Source: Candidatus Moduliflexus flocculans
Lineage (GTDB): Bacteria > Moduliflexota > Moduliflexia > Moduliflexales > Moduliflexaceae
Direction: 5' to 3'
DNA: 39,972 nt
Assembly (NCBI GenBank): GCA_000739515.1
Contig: DF820455.1
Span: 877,048-917,019 of the forward strand
Shown: positions 1 to 7,267 of the stretch, one piece after another
Numbering within the stretch: the first letter of the stretch is position 1
How the letters are laid out: each line of letters begins with the position of its first letter
Position numbers and translations under genes: made by a program
The notes under the pieces: generated by a model
What the model saw: only the letters and a program-made list of their open reading frames with translations
Databases searched by the model: none
Told to the model about the DNA's origin: nothing

Positions 1-9
1 CACCCCCAA

Positions 10-150
10 CCCCTCCCAGGAGGGGAGTTTGCGGCCATTTGTATTGAACCTGCTGCGTAACATCAGTTAATCATGTTACGCAGCGTCTCCGCGATTCCCT
101 CCCTGAGAGGGGAGTTTAGGGTCATTTGCATCGAATCGGCTGCGTAACAT
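10..150. repeat. Dispersed intergenic repeat cluster, left edge
   Basis: Two imperfect direct copies of one unit lie here, at about 10-63 and 97-150. Each has a G/C-rich palindrome (CCCCTCCCAGGAGGGG at 10-25; CCCTCCCTGAGAGGGG at 97-112), then GGGAGTTT, then CATTTG, and ends in GCTGCGTAACAT. Between them GCTGCGTAACAT (52-63) faces its perfect inverted copy ATGTTACGCAGC (73-84) across a 9-nt loop. The same TGTTACGCAGCG plus CCCCTCC palindrome recurs at 39888-39927. No gene is visible in 1-241, so this is a non-coding dispersed repeat. It may also act as the 3' end of the kinase transcript, but there is no T-run. Confidence 0.7.
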
Positions 151-241
151 GAGTTACCAATTGTCGTAAATAAAGATCATAATTGCCCGCGTCAAAAATT
201 CCGAAGTCTTTGAGATATCGGAGTTGTGATTCATGATCGTT

Positions 242-2863
242 TCAATGACAATTGGCGTTATTTCTCATGGCAACGGTTTGCTGCGCGACTGTTAAAAGCA
301 GGTCAAAACGATAATTTTCGACCAATTCGATCAGAACGTCGGCCAGCGGCGCATTTTGTAAGCGGATTTGTTCAATGATTGTCTGCGTAAGTTCGACATC
401 GGCCTGGCTTACGGCCTGGAATAATCTTTTCAGCATGTGATCGGGCAATTCCGCCAGTGCGTCGGCATCCAACAGAAACGTCCCGGCGGCTGGAGGTTGT
501 GACTTCCCTGTCTTTTCGTCATAAATATAGCGGAGGCCGAGGCGCTTTTGGAGAAGGGCAAAAATTTCCTCCTCTTTGAACGGTTTGCGCACAAACTCAT
601 CACATCCTGCGGCCAGCACGGCAGCGCGTTCTTCTTCGAACGCGCTGGCTTTCAGCGCAATAATGCCGCAGCGCCCACCTGCGGAGGATACTTGGCGCAT
701 TTCTTCGGCGCGAATTTTTTGGACAGTTTCATAGCCATCTATCACCGGCAATCGCATATCCAGCAAGATGATCTGCGGCTGCCATTTTCGCCACAGGTCA
801 AACGTTTCCTGCCCGTCGGTGGCTTCGCGCAGGTCGAAACCCAACGGGCGCAGCAGCGCAATGAGCACGCCCCGATTATCAGGGGAATCATCCGCAATCA
901 AGATGCGATAGGAAGGCTGTCCCGGCTCTAACGCCACCACGCGCCGCAATGTGGCTTCGGGGGGCGCATCAGCAGAGGCGCAGACTTCGCAGGAGATCGT
1001 AAACGCGAAGATCGAGCCGACGCCAGGTTCGCTCTTCACCGTAATGTCGCCGTCTAACAATTGCGCGAATTTCCGGCTAATCGGCAGGCCAAGTCCTGTT
1101 CCTTCGCGCGCCTGCCTGCCGGCGGTGGTTTGGACAAACGGCTCGAATATCTGCGCGAGTTCTTCCGGCGCGATGCCTGGGCCGGTATCCTCAATTTCAA
1201 AATACAGCGACGCGCGGTCAGACGCCTCGCCATCGCTGAACATTGACACCCGCGTGATCACGCTCCCTTTTTGGGTAAATTTCAGAGCATTATTGAGTAA
1301 ATTGATAAGCACTTGCCGCAATTTTACGGCATCCGAGCGAATGCGGCGCGGCGCGTTCGGGCTGAGGCAAAAGACGAATTGCAGCCCTTTTTGTTCAGCG
1401 CGCAGACTGAACAGGTTATAGACCTCATCGAGCAGCCGGGGTAAGTCCAGGTCTGCGATATCCGCCGTAATGCGCCCGGCCTCGATTTTGGCAAGATCAA
1501 GAATTTGATTGATCACCAACAACAGATGGTCGCCGCTGCGGCTGATAATGGCCAGGTGTTCCCGGTGTTCCGGGGGCAGCGTCTGGCTGCGGCTCATCAC
1601 CTGGGCAAATCCTAAAATCGCGTTTAAGGGGGAACGCAATTCATGGCCCATATTGGCGAGAAACGCGCTTTTCGCCTGGTTCGCATGTTCTGCGGTTTTT
1701 TGAGCGGCTTCAGCCACATCTTTCGCCCGGGCGAGTTCCTGCGTCCGTTGAACCACCTTTTCTTCAAGATGGGCGGTATATTCTTGAATCGTGGCGAGCA
1801 TCATCGCAAATGTCCGGGCGAATACGCCTAATTCATTCTGTTGCCGAAACAGGCCGGACTGTTCCAATAACACCTGGCCTGACAGATTATCTCGTGTAAT
1901 GCTGCTGACAATCCCAGTCAGCGTCCGCAGGGGATTCGTCAATTTTTCAGAAAAGAGCAACGCGCCAGCCAGGCCAACACACAGAATAATCCCACCAAGC
2001 CAGATTGAAGTGCGTATGAGTTCTCGGATGGGCTGTTGGATATCATTGCGCGACGCAACCCCAAGCACGGTGATGGGCATATTGGGAAGCGCCTGGTGCG
2101 CCAAAAAAATAGAATGATACCGGTCAGGAATATCGGCGAGGCGCTGCCATTGGGGACTGACCTGTGCATAATCCGCCTGCTCGTTCGTGTTACGGCGTTG
2201 CTCGGGGATGATAAGCGTCCCTTCCGGGGTTTCGCCGAGATATGTCAGGAATCCCTGATGACCGATCTCGCGCGAGCGAAAAAGATGGACGTTCATCTGA
2301 TTTGCGTCAAGCGTGAGAACCAGATATTTTCCCTCTTGAATCACGCCATCTTTAGAAAATTGATGGGGCAACACCAACACCCACTGTTCCTGGTCGGGCA
2401 TCACCTGCTTGAGATTCATCATGAACGGAGTGATGAGCATGATCTGCGCCATGAGATCGCCGGGCAAACGCGTTCGAGTGAACGGCGCATCGAGCACATT
2501 GGCATGATCGTAAATAATGCGCTCATGATCAATCAACCAGATATTCGCGATCCAGGGCGCATTCGCTTTTGCTTGCTTGAAATAGGCTTCCAGCCCCGGA
2601 CGCGATAGTGTCGCCAGGGCCGGGCTGTTAAAGAACACATTGACGATGGGCTGAGCGTTCCAGAGTTCCAGATTTACCTGCTGCCATTCCAAAAACGTCG
2701 TGAATACGGCGATTCCCTGCGTGACATGCTGCGACAGTTCTCGCTCCATTGCTGTTGTGAGAATATTGGCGGCATTCAACACAATCGCGGCGGTCAGCAC
2801 GCTGACAATCAGGATGATGAGTCCGACGGTCATGAGGATCACCTGTGTTCTCAATGATTTCAT
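242..2863 (-). CDS. Hybrid sensor histidine kinase with C-terminal receiver domain
   Basis: An 873-residue inner-membrane sensor kinase. TM1 is at about 7-30. A periplasmic sensing region of about 250 residues follows, then TM2 (about 286-304), a HAMP region (about 305-365) and a coiled coil. The HisKA H-box has phospho-acceptor His407 (MGHELRSPLN). The HATPase domain shows the N-box (LINLLNNALKF), DTGPGI and GTGLGL. A receiver domain (about 652-775) has acidic Asp658/659, acceptor Asp702 and Lys760. The last ~95 residues are helical and lack the His of an HPt domain in any recognisable context. The usual Thr/Ser of the receiver (ALTAS in related proteins) reads ALKAS here. The start is 64 bp after the solute-binding gene, so the two are probably cotranscribed and that protein may present a ligand to the kinase (inference). 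No clear ribosome site precedes the ATG. Confidence 0.9.
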   Translation of the reverse strand: MKSLRTQVILMTVGLIILIVSVLTAAIVLNAANILTTAMERELSQHVTQGIAVFTTFLEWQQVNLELWNAQPIVNVFFNSPALATLSRPGLEAYFKQAKANAPWIANIWLIDHERIIYDHANVLDAPFTRTRLPGDLMAQIMLITPFMMNLKQVMPDQEQWVLVLPHQFSKDGVIQEGKYLVLTLDANQMNVHLFRSREIGHQGFLTYLGETPEGTLIIPEQRRNTNEQADYAQVSPQWQRLADIPDRYHSIFLAHQALPNMPITVLGVASRNDIQQPIRELIRTSIWLGGIILCVGLAGALLFSEKLTNPLRTLTGIVSSITRDNLSGQVLLEQSGLFRQQNELGVFARTFAMMLATIQEYTAHLEEKVVQRTQELARAKDVAEAAQKTAEHANQAKSAFLANMGHELRSPLNAILGFAQVMSRSQTLPPEHREHLAIISRSGDHLLLVINQILDLAKIEAGRITADIADLDLPRLLDEVYNLFSLRAEQKGLQFVFCLSPNAPRRIRSDAVKLRQVLINLLNNALKFTQKGSVITRVSMFSDGEASDRASLYFEIEDTGPGIAPEELAQIFEPFVQTTAGRQAREGTGLGLPISRKFAQLLDGDITVKSEPGVGSIFAFTISCEVCASADAPPEATLRRVVALEPGQPSYRILIADDSPDNRGVLIALLRPLGFDLREATDGQETFDLWRKWQPQIILLDMRLPVIDGYETVQKIRAEEMRQVSSAGGRCGIIALKASAFEEERAAVLAAGCDEFVRKPFKEEEIFALLQKRLGLRYIYDEKTGKSQPPAAGTFLLDADALAELPDHMLKRLFQAVSQADVELTQTIIEQIRLQNAPLADVLIELVENYRFDLLLTVAQQTVAMRNNANCH

Positions 2864-2880
2864 ACATTCGGCAGATCAAG

Positions 2881-2911
2881 CGCCTCCCCGGTTGCGCAAA
2901 CCTGGGAGGCG
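2881..2911. repeat. 31-bp imperfect palindrome between SBP and kinase genes
   Basis: CGCCTCCC and GGGAGGCG arms enclose an inner GGTT/AACC pairing. It has the same size and architecture as the 31-34 bp palindromes elsewhere in the window. It lies in the 64-bp gap of the SBP-kinase pair and has no T-run, so it is not an obvious terminator. It could reduce or stabilise the distal transcript. Confidence 0.6.
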
Positions 2912-2927
2912 TGGTTCCACAATGCGG

Positions 2928-3773
2928 TCACTTTGATGATGTCTCCAACAGATTCGTCATAAACAATGTAAAATCGCTTAATGAAATCCCCACCTTTGCC
3001 TGCCAGATGAGATCAAATTGCGACCCAACCTTGCGTTGCGACGCAACGAACGCGCTGGCGGCTTCCTGTAAGTCTGCGTCGCCTTTTCGAAAAGCCCAGC
3101 CGACGTCAGTTACCGTTCCGACCGGAAACGCCACGACCGCATGCTTGATTTTATTGCGCGTCCAATTTAATGCTCCATCCGCGCCAATAATCGTAAAATC
3201 AACGGCTTTGCGGTCAACTGCATGCATGCTGTCATCGGTGGTCATCAACTGAAGTTGAATCGGATTGTCAGCAAACTTCGACGCATTTTGCTCTTCTATC
3301 CAGGCATGATAGGACGTTCCCTGCTGAATCGCCGCGGTTTTCCCTTGAAGATCAGCTTCCGAACGAAACGTGGCCTGCTGGTCGCGATGCACGACAACCA
3401 CCATGTGAGTTCGAAATAACGCCACAAAATCCAGTTTGGTTTTGCGCCATTCCTGAATCACCAGATCATTCGGATAAAAATCGCACGCTCCTGATGCCAG
3501 CAGGGCCGGGGTGTAGCTTTCCTCTTGCACTGTCACGCCCTGCGCATTGTGAAATTGCTGATCCCACGAATCCAGCCTGCGAACGTTGACTGCTACGCCG
3601 AGCGACTCGGCAAACGCCATGCCCATTGCCGTATAGAGTTCGTAACTGGAACCCGCGACACACATCCGAATCTCATGCGTGGCCTGAATCTCCTCCAGCG
3701 AACGCGCTTCGCTCATTGTGGAAACAAGTCCGACTGCCAACAAAAGACTCCTTCTTATGAGATGTTTCAGCAT
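2928..3773 (-). CDS. Periplasmic solute-binding protein, family 3 type
   Basis: A 281-residue exported protein of the bacterial extracellular solute-binding family 3 (amino-acid/opine type). A signal peptide (MLKHLIRRSLLLAVGLVSTM) precedes EIRMCVAGSSYELY and alternating alpha/beta segments, with the family-typical GKTAAIQQGTSY hinge region. The start chosen is the ATG at 3773 because GGGAGGAA lies just upstream (3777-3784); an in-frame start further upstream (3800) lacks this. No permease or ATPase gene is adjacent. The next gene, 64 bp downstream, is a hybrid kinase, which suggests a sensory rather than a transport role (inference). The ligand cannot be told from sequence. Confidence 0.85.
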   Translation of the reverse strand: MLKHLIRRSLLLAVGLVSTMSEARSLEEIQATHEIRMCVAGSSYELYTAMGMAFAESLGVAVNVRRLDSWDQQFHNAQGVTVQEESYTPALLASGACDFYPNDLVIQEWRKTKLDFVALFRTHMVVVVHRDQQATFRSEADLQGKTAAIQQGTSYHAWIEEQNASKFADNPIQLQLMTTDDSMHAVDRKAVDFTIIGADGALNWTRNKIKHAVVAFPVGTVTDVGWAFRKGDADLQEAASAFVASQRKVGSQFDLIWQAKVGISLSDFTLFMTNLLETSSK

Positions 3774-3784
3774 AATTTCCTCCC

Positions 3785-3998
3785 TATAGCATTTCACCAA
3801 CGCGGCGATTTGCTGAGCGTCGAACGCCTGCGCCAGTTCTACGCCTGCGTTATTTACAACGTCGCGCCCTCTTTTACCCTGAAGATATTCGAATGTTTCC
3901 TTTTGTCAAGCATAGAAATCACAGGATTTAACCGATTGCGAATCAATTGAATGAACATCATCGAGTCTCAGGAAAAATAAAATATTCATAAATTTTTA
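3785..3998. other. Intergenic region between SBP gene and tRNA promoter
   Basis: No convincing gene is present. On the minus strand a consensus -35 (TTGACA, 3909-3904) lies about 135 bp upstream of the SBP start. The matching -10 is poor (ATCTTC at 17-bp spacing, or AATATC at 14 bp), so this is only a possible SBP-kinase promoter. The segment next to the tRNA promoter becomes strongly A+T rich. Confidence 0.35.
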
Positions 3999-4026
3999 TT
4001 GACAAAAAAATAGACCTTTCTATAGC
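3999..4026 (+). promoter_or_regulatory. Sigma70-type promoter of the tRNA-Glu gene
   Basis: A consensus -35 TTGACA (3999-4004), a 16-bp A-rich spacer and TATAGC (4021-4026) lie about 50 bp upstream of the tRNA. The placement suits a short tRNA leader. Confidence 0.65.
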
Positions 4027-4073
4027 GTACCTCCTGTACTCAGAAAGAGGACAGAAATACATGTTTGAACGTT

Positions 4074-4146
4074 GTCCCCATCGTCTAGGGGCCCAGGACA
4101 CCGCCCTTTCACGGCGGCGACGGGGGTTCGAATCCCCCTGGGGACG
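4074..4146 (+). tRNA. tRNA-Glu (anticodon UUC)
   Basis: A 73-nt cloverleaf. The acceptor stem is GTCCCCA/TGGGGAC with discriminator G. The D region GTCTAGGGGCCCAGGAC, anticodon arm CCGCC-CTTTCAC-GGCGG (anticodon TTC) and T arm with GTTCGAATC are all present. The sequence closely follows bacterial tRNA-Glu. CCA is not encoded and must be added after transcription. It stands alone with its own promoter and terminator. Confidence 0.97.
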
Positions 4147-4151
4147 TTCTG

Positions 4152-4194
4152 AAAAAAAGGGAGTTTCGGAAATCGAACTCCCTTTTTTGTTTTT
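4152..4194 (+). terminator. Rho-independent terminator after tRNA-Glu
   Basis: An A-tract plus GGGAGTT (4159-4165) pairs with AACTCCC (4176-4182). A run of six T, then GTTTTT, follows. It lies 6 nt past the tRNA and about 47 bp before lolC. Confidence 0.9.
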
Positions 4195-4241
4195 AGGCGA
4201 GAACGTCTATCGGTCTTCCTCATTGTGAATCGTGCCGAGAT

Positions 4242-5492
4242 ATGTCATACGAATTATTTGTCAGTCTTCGATATTTACAAGCCAAGCGAAAACAAGCGTT
4301 TATTTCGTTGATCAGCATCATTTCTATCGGCGGAGTTGCGATTGGCGTCGCGGCGTTGATTATCGTACTGGCAGTGATGACCGGATTTAGAAACGATATC
4401 CGGGATAAAATTTTGGGCACGATGGCGCATATTCTGCTTCAAAAGCCAGGTTTGACGCTTACGGAAGCGAACTCCATCATTCCGCAATTGCAACAAATTC
4501 CTCAGATTGCCTCGCTTCTTCCTTATGTGAATGGTCAGGTTCTCTTAAGTTCGCAAGAAAATGTGGCCGGGGTTCAGATGATGGGGGTTGATTCGTCTGA
4601 TCCCGCGAATATTGCCCATCTGGCGGCGCATATTAAAGAAGGTTCGGCTGATGGATTGGGAGAACGCCAACGTAATGATGAAGATCCTTCTGGGCCTATG
4701 CGCGACGGAATCATTTTGGGAATCGAAGTGGCTCGTTTATTGGGAGTGTTTACCGGAGACGAAGTGACCGTTGTGCTGCCGATGGGACGTATTCTTCCTA
4801 CCGGGCCGGTGCCAAAGCTGAAGAAAATGCGAGTGATCGGCATCATCAGCACCGATTTTTACGACTACGACGCTGGTTTCGCATATATTTCCTTGACCGC
4901 CGCGCAGCGATTTTTCGGCGTCGGTGATGAAATTTCCGGGATTGAAGTTCGTTTGAAGGATGTCTATCAAACTGCCCCGATTGCGGACGCATTAAAAAAA
5001 CAATTTCCCAGCCCGTTCAGCGTGCAAGACTGGACAGGGATGAATAAAAGCCTTTTTTCCGCGATTAACCTTGAAAAATTGGCAATGTTTCTTATTCTGA
5101 CGCTGATTGTGCTGGTGGCCGCGTTTAATATTATCAGCATGCTCGTCATGATGGTGATTGAAAAACAAAGCGATATTGCGATATTAAAATGTTTAGGGGC
5201 GACCTCGCCCAGCATTATGAAAGTGTTTATGCTTGAAGGCCTGATTATCGGCGTATTCGGCACGGCAATCGGCACGGCGCTCGGCTTGATTGTTTCCTGG
5301 GCAGGCGATGCGTACAAACTTATTCCGCTGCAAGGCGGCTCGTATTACCTCGATCATCTGCCATTTACGAGCACATTTTCCGATGTTATGGTCACGATTG
5401 TTTCAGCAATCGTCATCTGTTTTCTCTCGACAATTTATCCTGCTCGCCAGGCATCAAAATTAGACCCTGTGGTGGTATTTCGTTATGAATAA
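4242..5492 (+). CDS. lolC: Lipoprotein-releasing ABC transporter permease (LolC/LolE family)
   Basis: A 416-residue inner-membrane permease of the LolC/E (FtsX/MacB-like) family, which extracts mature lipoproteins from the inner membrane for outer-membrane delivery. It shows the family N-terminus (SYELFVSLRYLQAKRKQ), TM1 at about 20-45 (ISIGGVAIGVAALIIVLAVMTG) and a large periplasmic region. Three C-terminal TM segments follow, around EKQSDIAILKCLGA and the terminal TIYPARQASKLDPVVVFRYE. It overlaps lolD by 8 bp, so the two are translationally coupled. Only one permease gene is present, so the transporter may be a LolF-like homodimer, or a second permease may lie elsewhere. No promoter was seen between the tRNA terminator and the start. 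Confidence 0.93.
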   Translation: MSYELFVSLRYLQAKRKQAFISLISIISIGGVAIGVAALIIVLAVMTGFRNDIRDKILGTMAHILLQKPGLTLTEANSIIPQLQQIPQIASLLPYVNGQVLLSSQENVAGVQMMGVDSSDPANIAHLAAHIKEGSADGLGERQRNDEDPSGPMRDGIILGIEVARLLGVFTGDEVTVVLPMGRILPTGPVPKLKKMRVIGIISTDFYDYDAGFAYISLTAAQRFFGVGDEISGIEVRLKDVYQTAPIADALKKQFPSPFSVQDWTGMNKSLFSAINLEKLAMFLILTLIVLVAAFNIISMLVMMVIEKQSDIAILKCLGATSPSIMKVFMLEGLIIGVFGTAIGTALGLIVSWAGDAYKLIPLQGGSYYLDHLPFTSTFSDVMVTIVSAIVICFLSTIYPARQASKLDPVVVFRYE

Positions 5493-6177
5493 CTCTGCAT
5501 GCATTCGCGCTGAGGGGATTAGCAAAGCATTTTACATGGGAACTGAGACGCTTCAGGTATTAAAGACAGTGGATTTAACCATTCATCCCGGTGAGATGAT
5601 TTCGATTGTTGGCGCGTCTGGCGCCGGGAAAAGCACGTTGCTGCATCTCTTAGGCGCATTGGACCGTCCTTCCGAAGGCACAGTGTATTATGGCGACACT
5701 GATATCTTTCAATTGCAGGATGCCGAACTCGCCCGGTTTCGCAATACACATATCGGCTTTGTCTTTCAATTTCACCATCTGCTGCCAGAATTCAGCGCCC
5801 TGGAAAATGTGATGATGCCGTTGTTAATTCAGCGTCTCTCGTCGGACGTGGCGCGAGAAAAAGCGGAAGCCGCTCTGTGCGAAGTCGGGTTGCAGGCGAG
5901 AATCCGGCATAAACCTGGAGAACTTTCCGGCGGCGAGCAACAGCGGGTCGCAATCGCCAGAGCGCTGGTGAACAGGCCGACCGTCATTTTTGCCGATGAG
6001 CCGACCGGGAATTTGGACACGAAAACCGGTGACGCGGTCAGCGAACTATTATTGCGTCTCAATCAAGAACTCGGGATGATGATCGTGCTTGTCACCCATA
6101 ACGAAAAATTGGCGCTGATGGCCAATACCATGATTCACATGAGTGATGGGCAAATTCGGAATGGAACCCTGGCATAA
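5485..6177 (+). CDS. lolD: Lipoprotein-releasing ABC transporter ATP-binding protein LolD
   Basis: A 230-residue ABC ATPase of the MacB/LolD branch that powers the permease encoded just upstream. Walker A is GASGAGKST (43-51) and a Q-loop lies in VFQFHHLLPEFSALENVMMP, typical of LolD. The signature is LSGGEQQRVAIARAL, Walker B runs into FADEPTGNLD, and the switch is VTHN. Length matches the family. Its start codon is inside the last codons of lolC and its end overlaps the start of mcsB, so all are likely one mRNA. Confidence 0.95.
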   Translation: MNNSACIRAEGISKAFYMGTETLQVLKTVDLTIHPGEMISIVGASGAGKSTLLHLLGALDRPSEGTVYYGDTDIFQLQDAELARFRNTHIGFVFQFHHLLPEFSALENVMMPLLIQRLSSDVAREKAEAALCEVGLQARIRHKPGELSGGEQQRVAIARALVNRPTVIFADEPTGNLDTKTGDAVSELLLRLNQELGMMIVLVTHNEKLALMANTMIHMSDGQIRNGTLA

Positions 6178-7246
6178 CCAATCAGCAGTGTCCTCGTTGC
6201 CTCGAACCACGCTTCCCTATGTGGTCAGCAGCCGCGTACGCCTCGCCCGCAATCTGGTCTCTTACCGTTTTCCCCGCATGGCTTCTAATGATGAGCGTCG
6301 CGCCGTGTTAGCGCGAATGCAAGAGGTGGCGATCTCGCATCCGTCGTTTCGACATGCCCATGTCATGCTGTTGGACGAGTGTTCCCCGCTTGAGCGGAAA
6401 CGGCTCGCCGAAAAACATCTGATCAGCCATCTGCTTGCGACACCGGGAACATTTCAGGCGGTGATTCTCTTTGAGCGGCTTTCTGCCTCGATTCTTGTCA
6501 ACGAGGAAGACCATCTCAGGATTCAAGCATTTTCCTCTGGCTTGCGCGTTCAACGCCTCTGGAACATTGCGAAATTTCTTGCGCAATCTTGTGAAGAAAT
6601 GCTTGACTTTGCGAAAGCAGAACCGTATCGTTATTTGACAACCACGCCTGAAAATTCAGGAATCGGCCTGCGAGCATCTATCATGCTTTTCGTGCCAGCC
6701 CTGATTCTGTTGAAGCGGATTAATCGCCTGCTTCTCCTTTGCGCGAAAGCGGGCTATGTTGTGCGAGGCATTGATGGCGAAGGGAGTTCGTCGGCGGGGT
6801 TTATGTTGCAAATATCGTGTCAGCGCCCACAAGAACGGCATGAACAGCGCATTCTCAGGGAAATAACGCTATTAGGGCGGACTGTAATGGCACAGGAGCA
6901 ACGCGCGCGACATGTTTTGTTAACGCGCCGACAGCATCTGTTTCAAGAACGGTTGGCATGGGTTGGACATCAACTCCAAACAGCGCATGCGATTGATTGT
7001 CAGCTTGGCATGACCCTGATCGGCTGGTGTCGGTTGAGCGTCGCCGCAGGCATTCCGTTGCCGCATTACGCTGAGATGATGAATCAACATACACAACATC
7101 GGTGGTTGAAAATATTGGATGCATTACAGATACACATCCAACCGGCACATATTCGTCAGTATTGTAAAGATGAGGCTCAGGAGTTCGCCGCTCGTGAAGA
7201 CGCGATTCGAGCAGTGCTCATGCGATCCGTCATCTGTCCGGCATAA
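6161..7246 (+). CDS. mcsB: Protein-arginine kinase McsB-like (ATP:guanido phosphotransferase), altered active site
   Basis: A 361-residue protein of the phosphagen-kinase fold. McsB phosphorylates arginines and marks proteins for ClpC:ClpP. Seen here: VVSSRVRLARN near the N-terminus, the catalytic loop NEEDHLRIQ (from Asn114), GIGLRASIMLFVPAL, RGIDGEGSSSAGFMLQIS, and a C-terminal EDAIRA like the RDxxRA phospho-arginine-binding motif. The usual catalytic-loop CPTN reads TPEN, so the conserved Cys (Cys167 in B. subtilis) is Thr162. Family-level identity is firm, but activity is uncertain. There is no mcsA activator gene beside it. The start is uncertain: ATG 6161 was chosen for spacing, with GTG 6143 and ATG 6146 as alternatives; all overlap lolD. 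clpC follows after 21 bp. Confidence 0.88.
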   Translation: MEPWHNQSAVSSLPRTTLPYVVSSRVRLARNLVSYRFPRMASNDERRAVLARMQEVAISHPSFRHAHVMLLDECSPLERKRLAEKHLISHLLATPGTFQAVILFERLSASILVNEEDHLRIQAFSSGLRVQRLWNIAKFLAQSCEEMLDFAKAEPYRYLTTTPENSGIGLRASIMLFVPALILLKRINRLLLLCAKAGYVVRGIDGEGSSSAGFMLQISCQRPQERHEQRILREITLLGRTVMAQEQRARHVLLTRRQHLFQERLAWVGHQLQTAHAIDCQLGMTLIGWCRLSVAAGIPLPHYAEMMNQHTQHRWLKILDALQIHIQPAHIRQYCKDEAQEFAAREDAIRAVLMRSVICPA

Positions 7247-7267
7247 CGGAAAACGCGGAGAGTTGAG

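Noticed and set aside
951..2608. Several plus-strand frames of 60-190 codons
   Set aside because: All lie antisense to the hybrid kinase gene, lack ribosome sites and show no recognisable domain.
4020..4223. Minus-strand frame of 67 codons over the tRNA
   Set aside because: It overlaps tRNA-Glu and its terminator completely.
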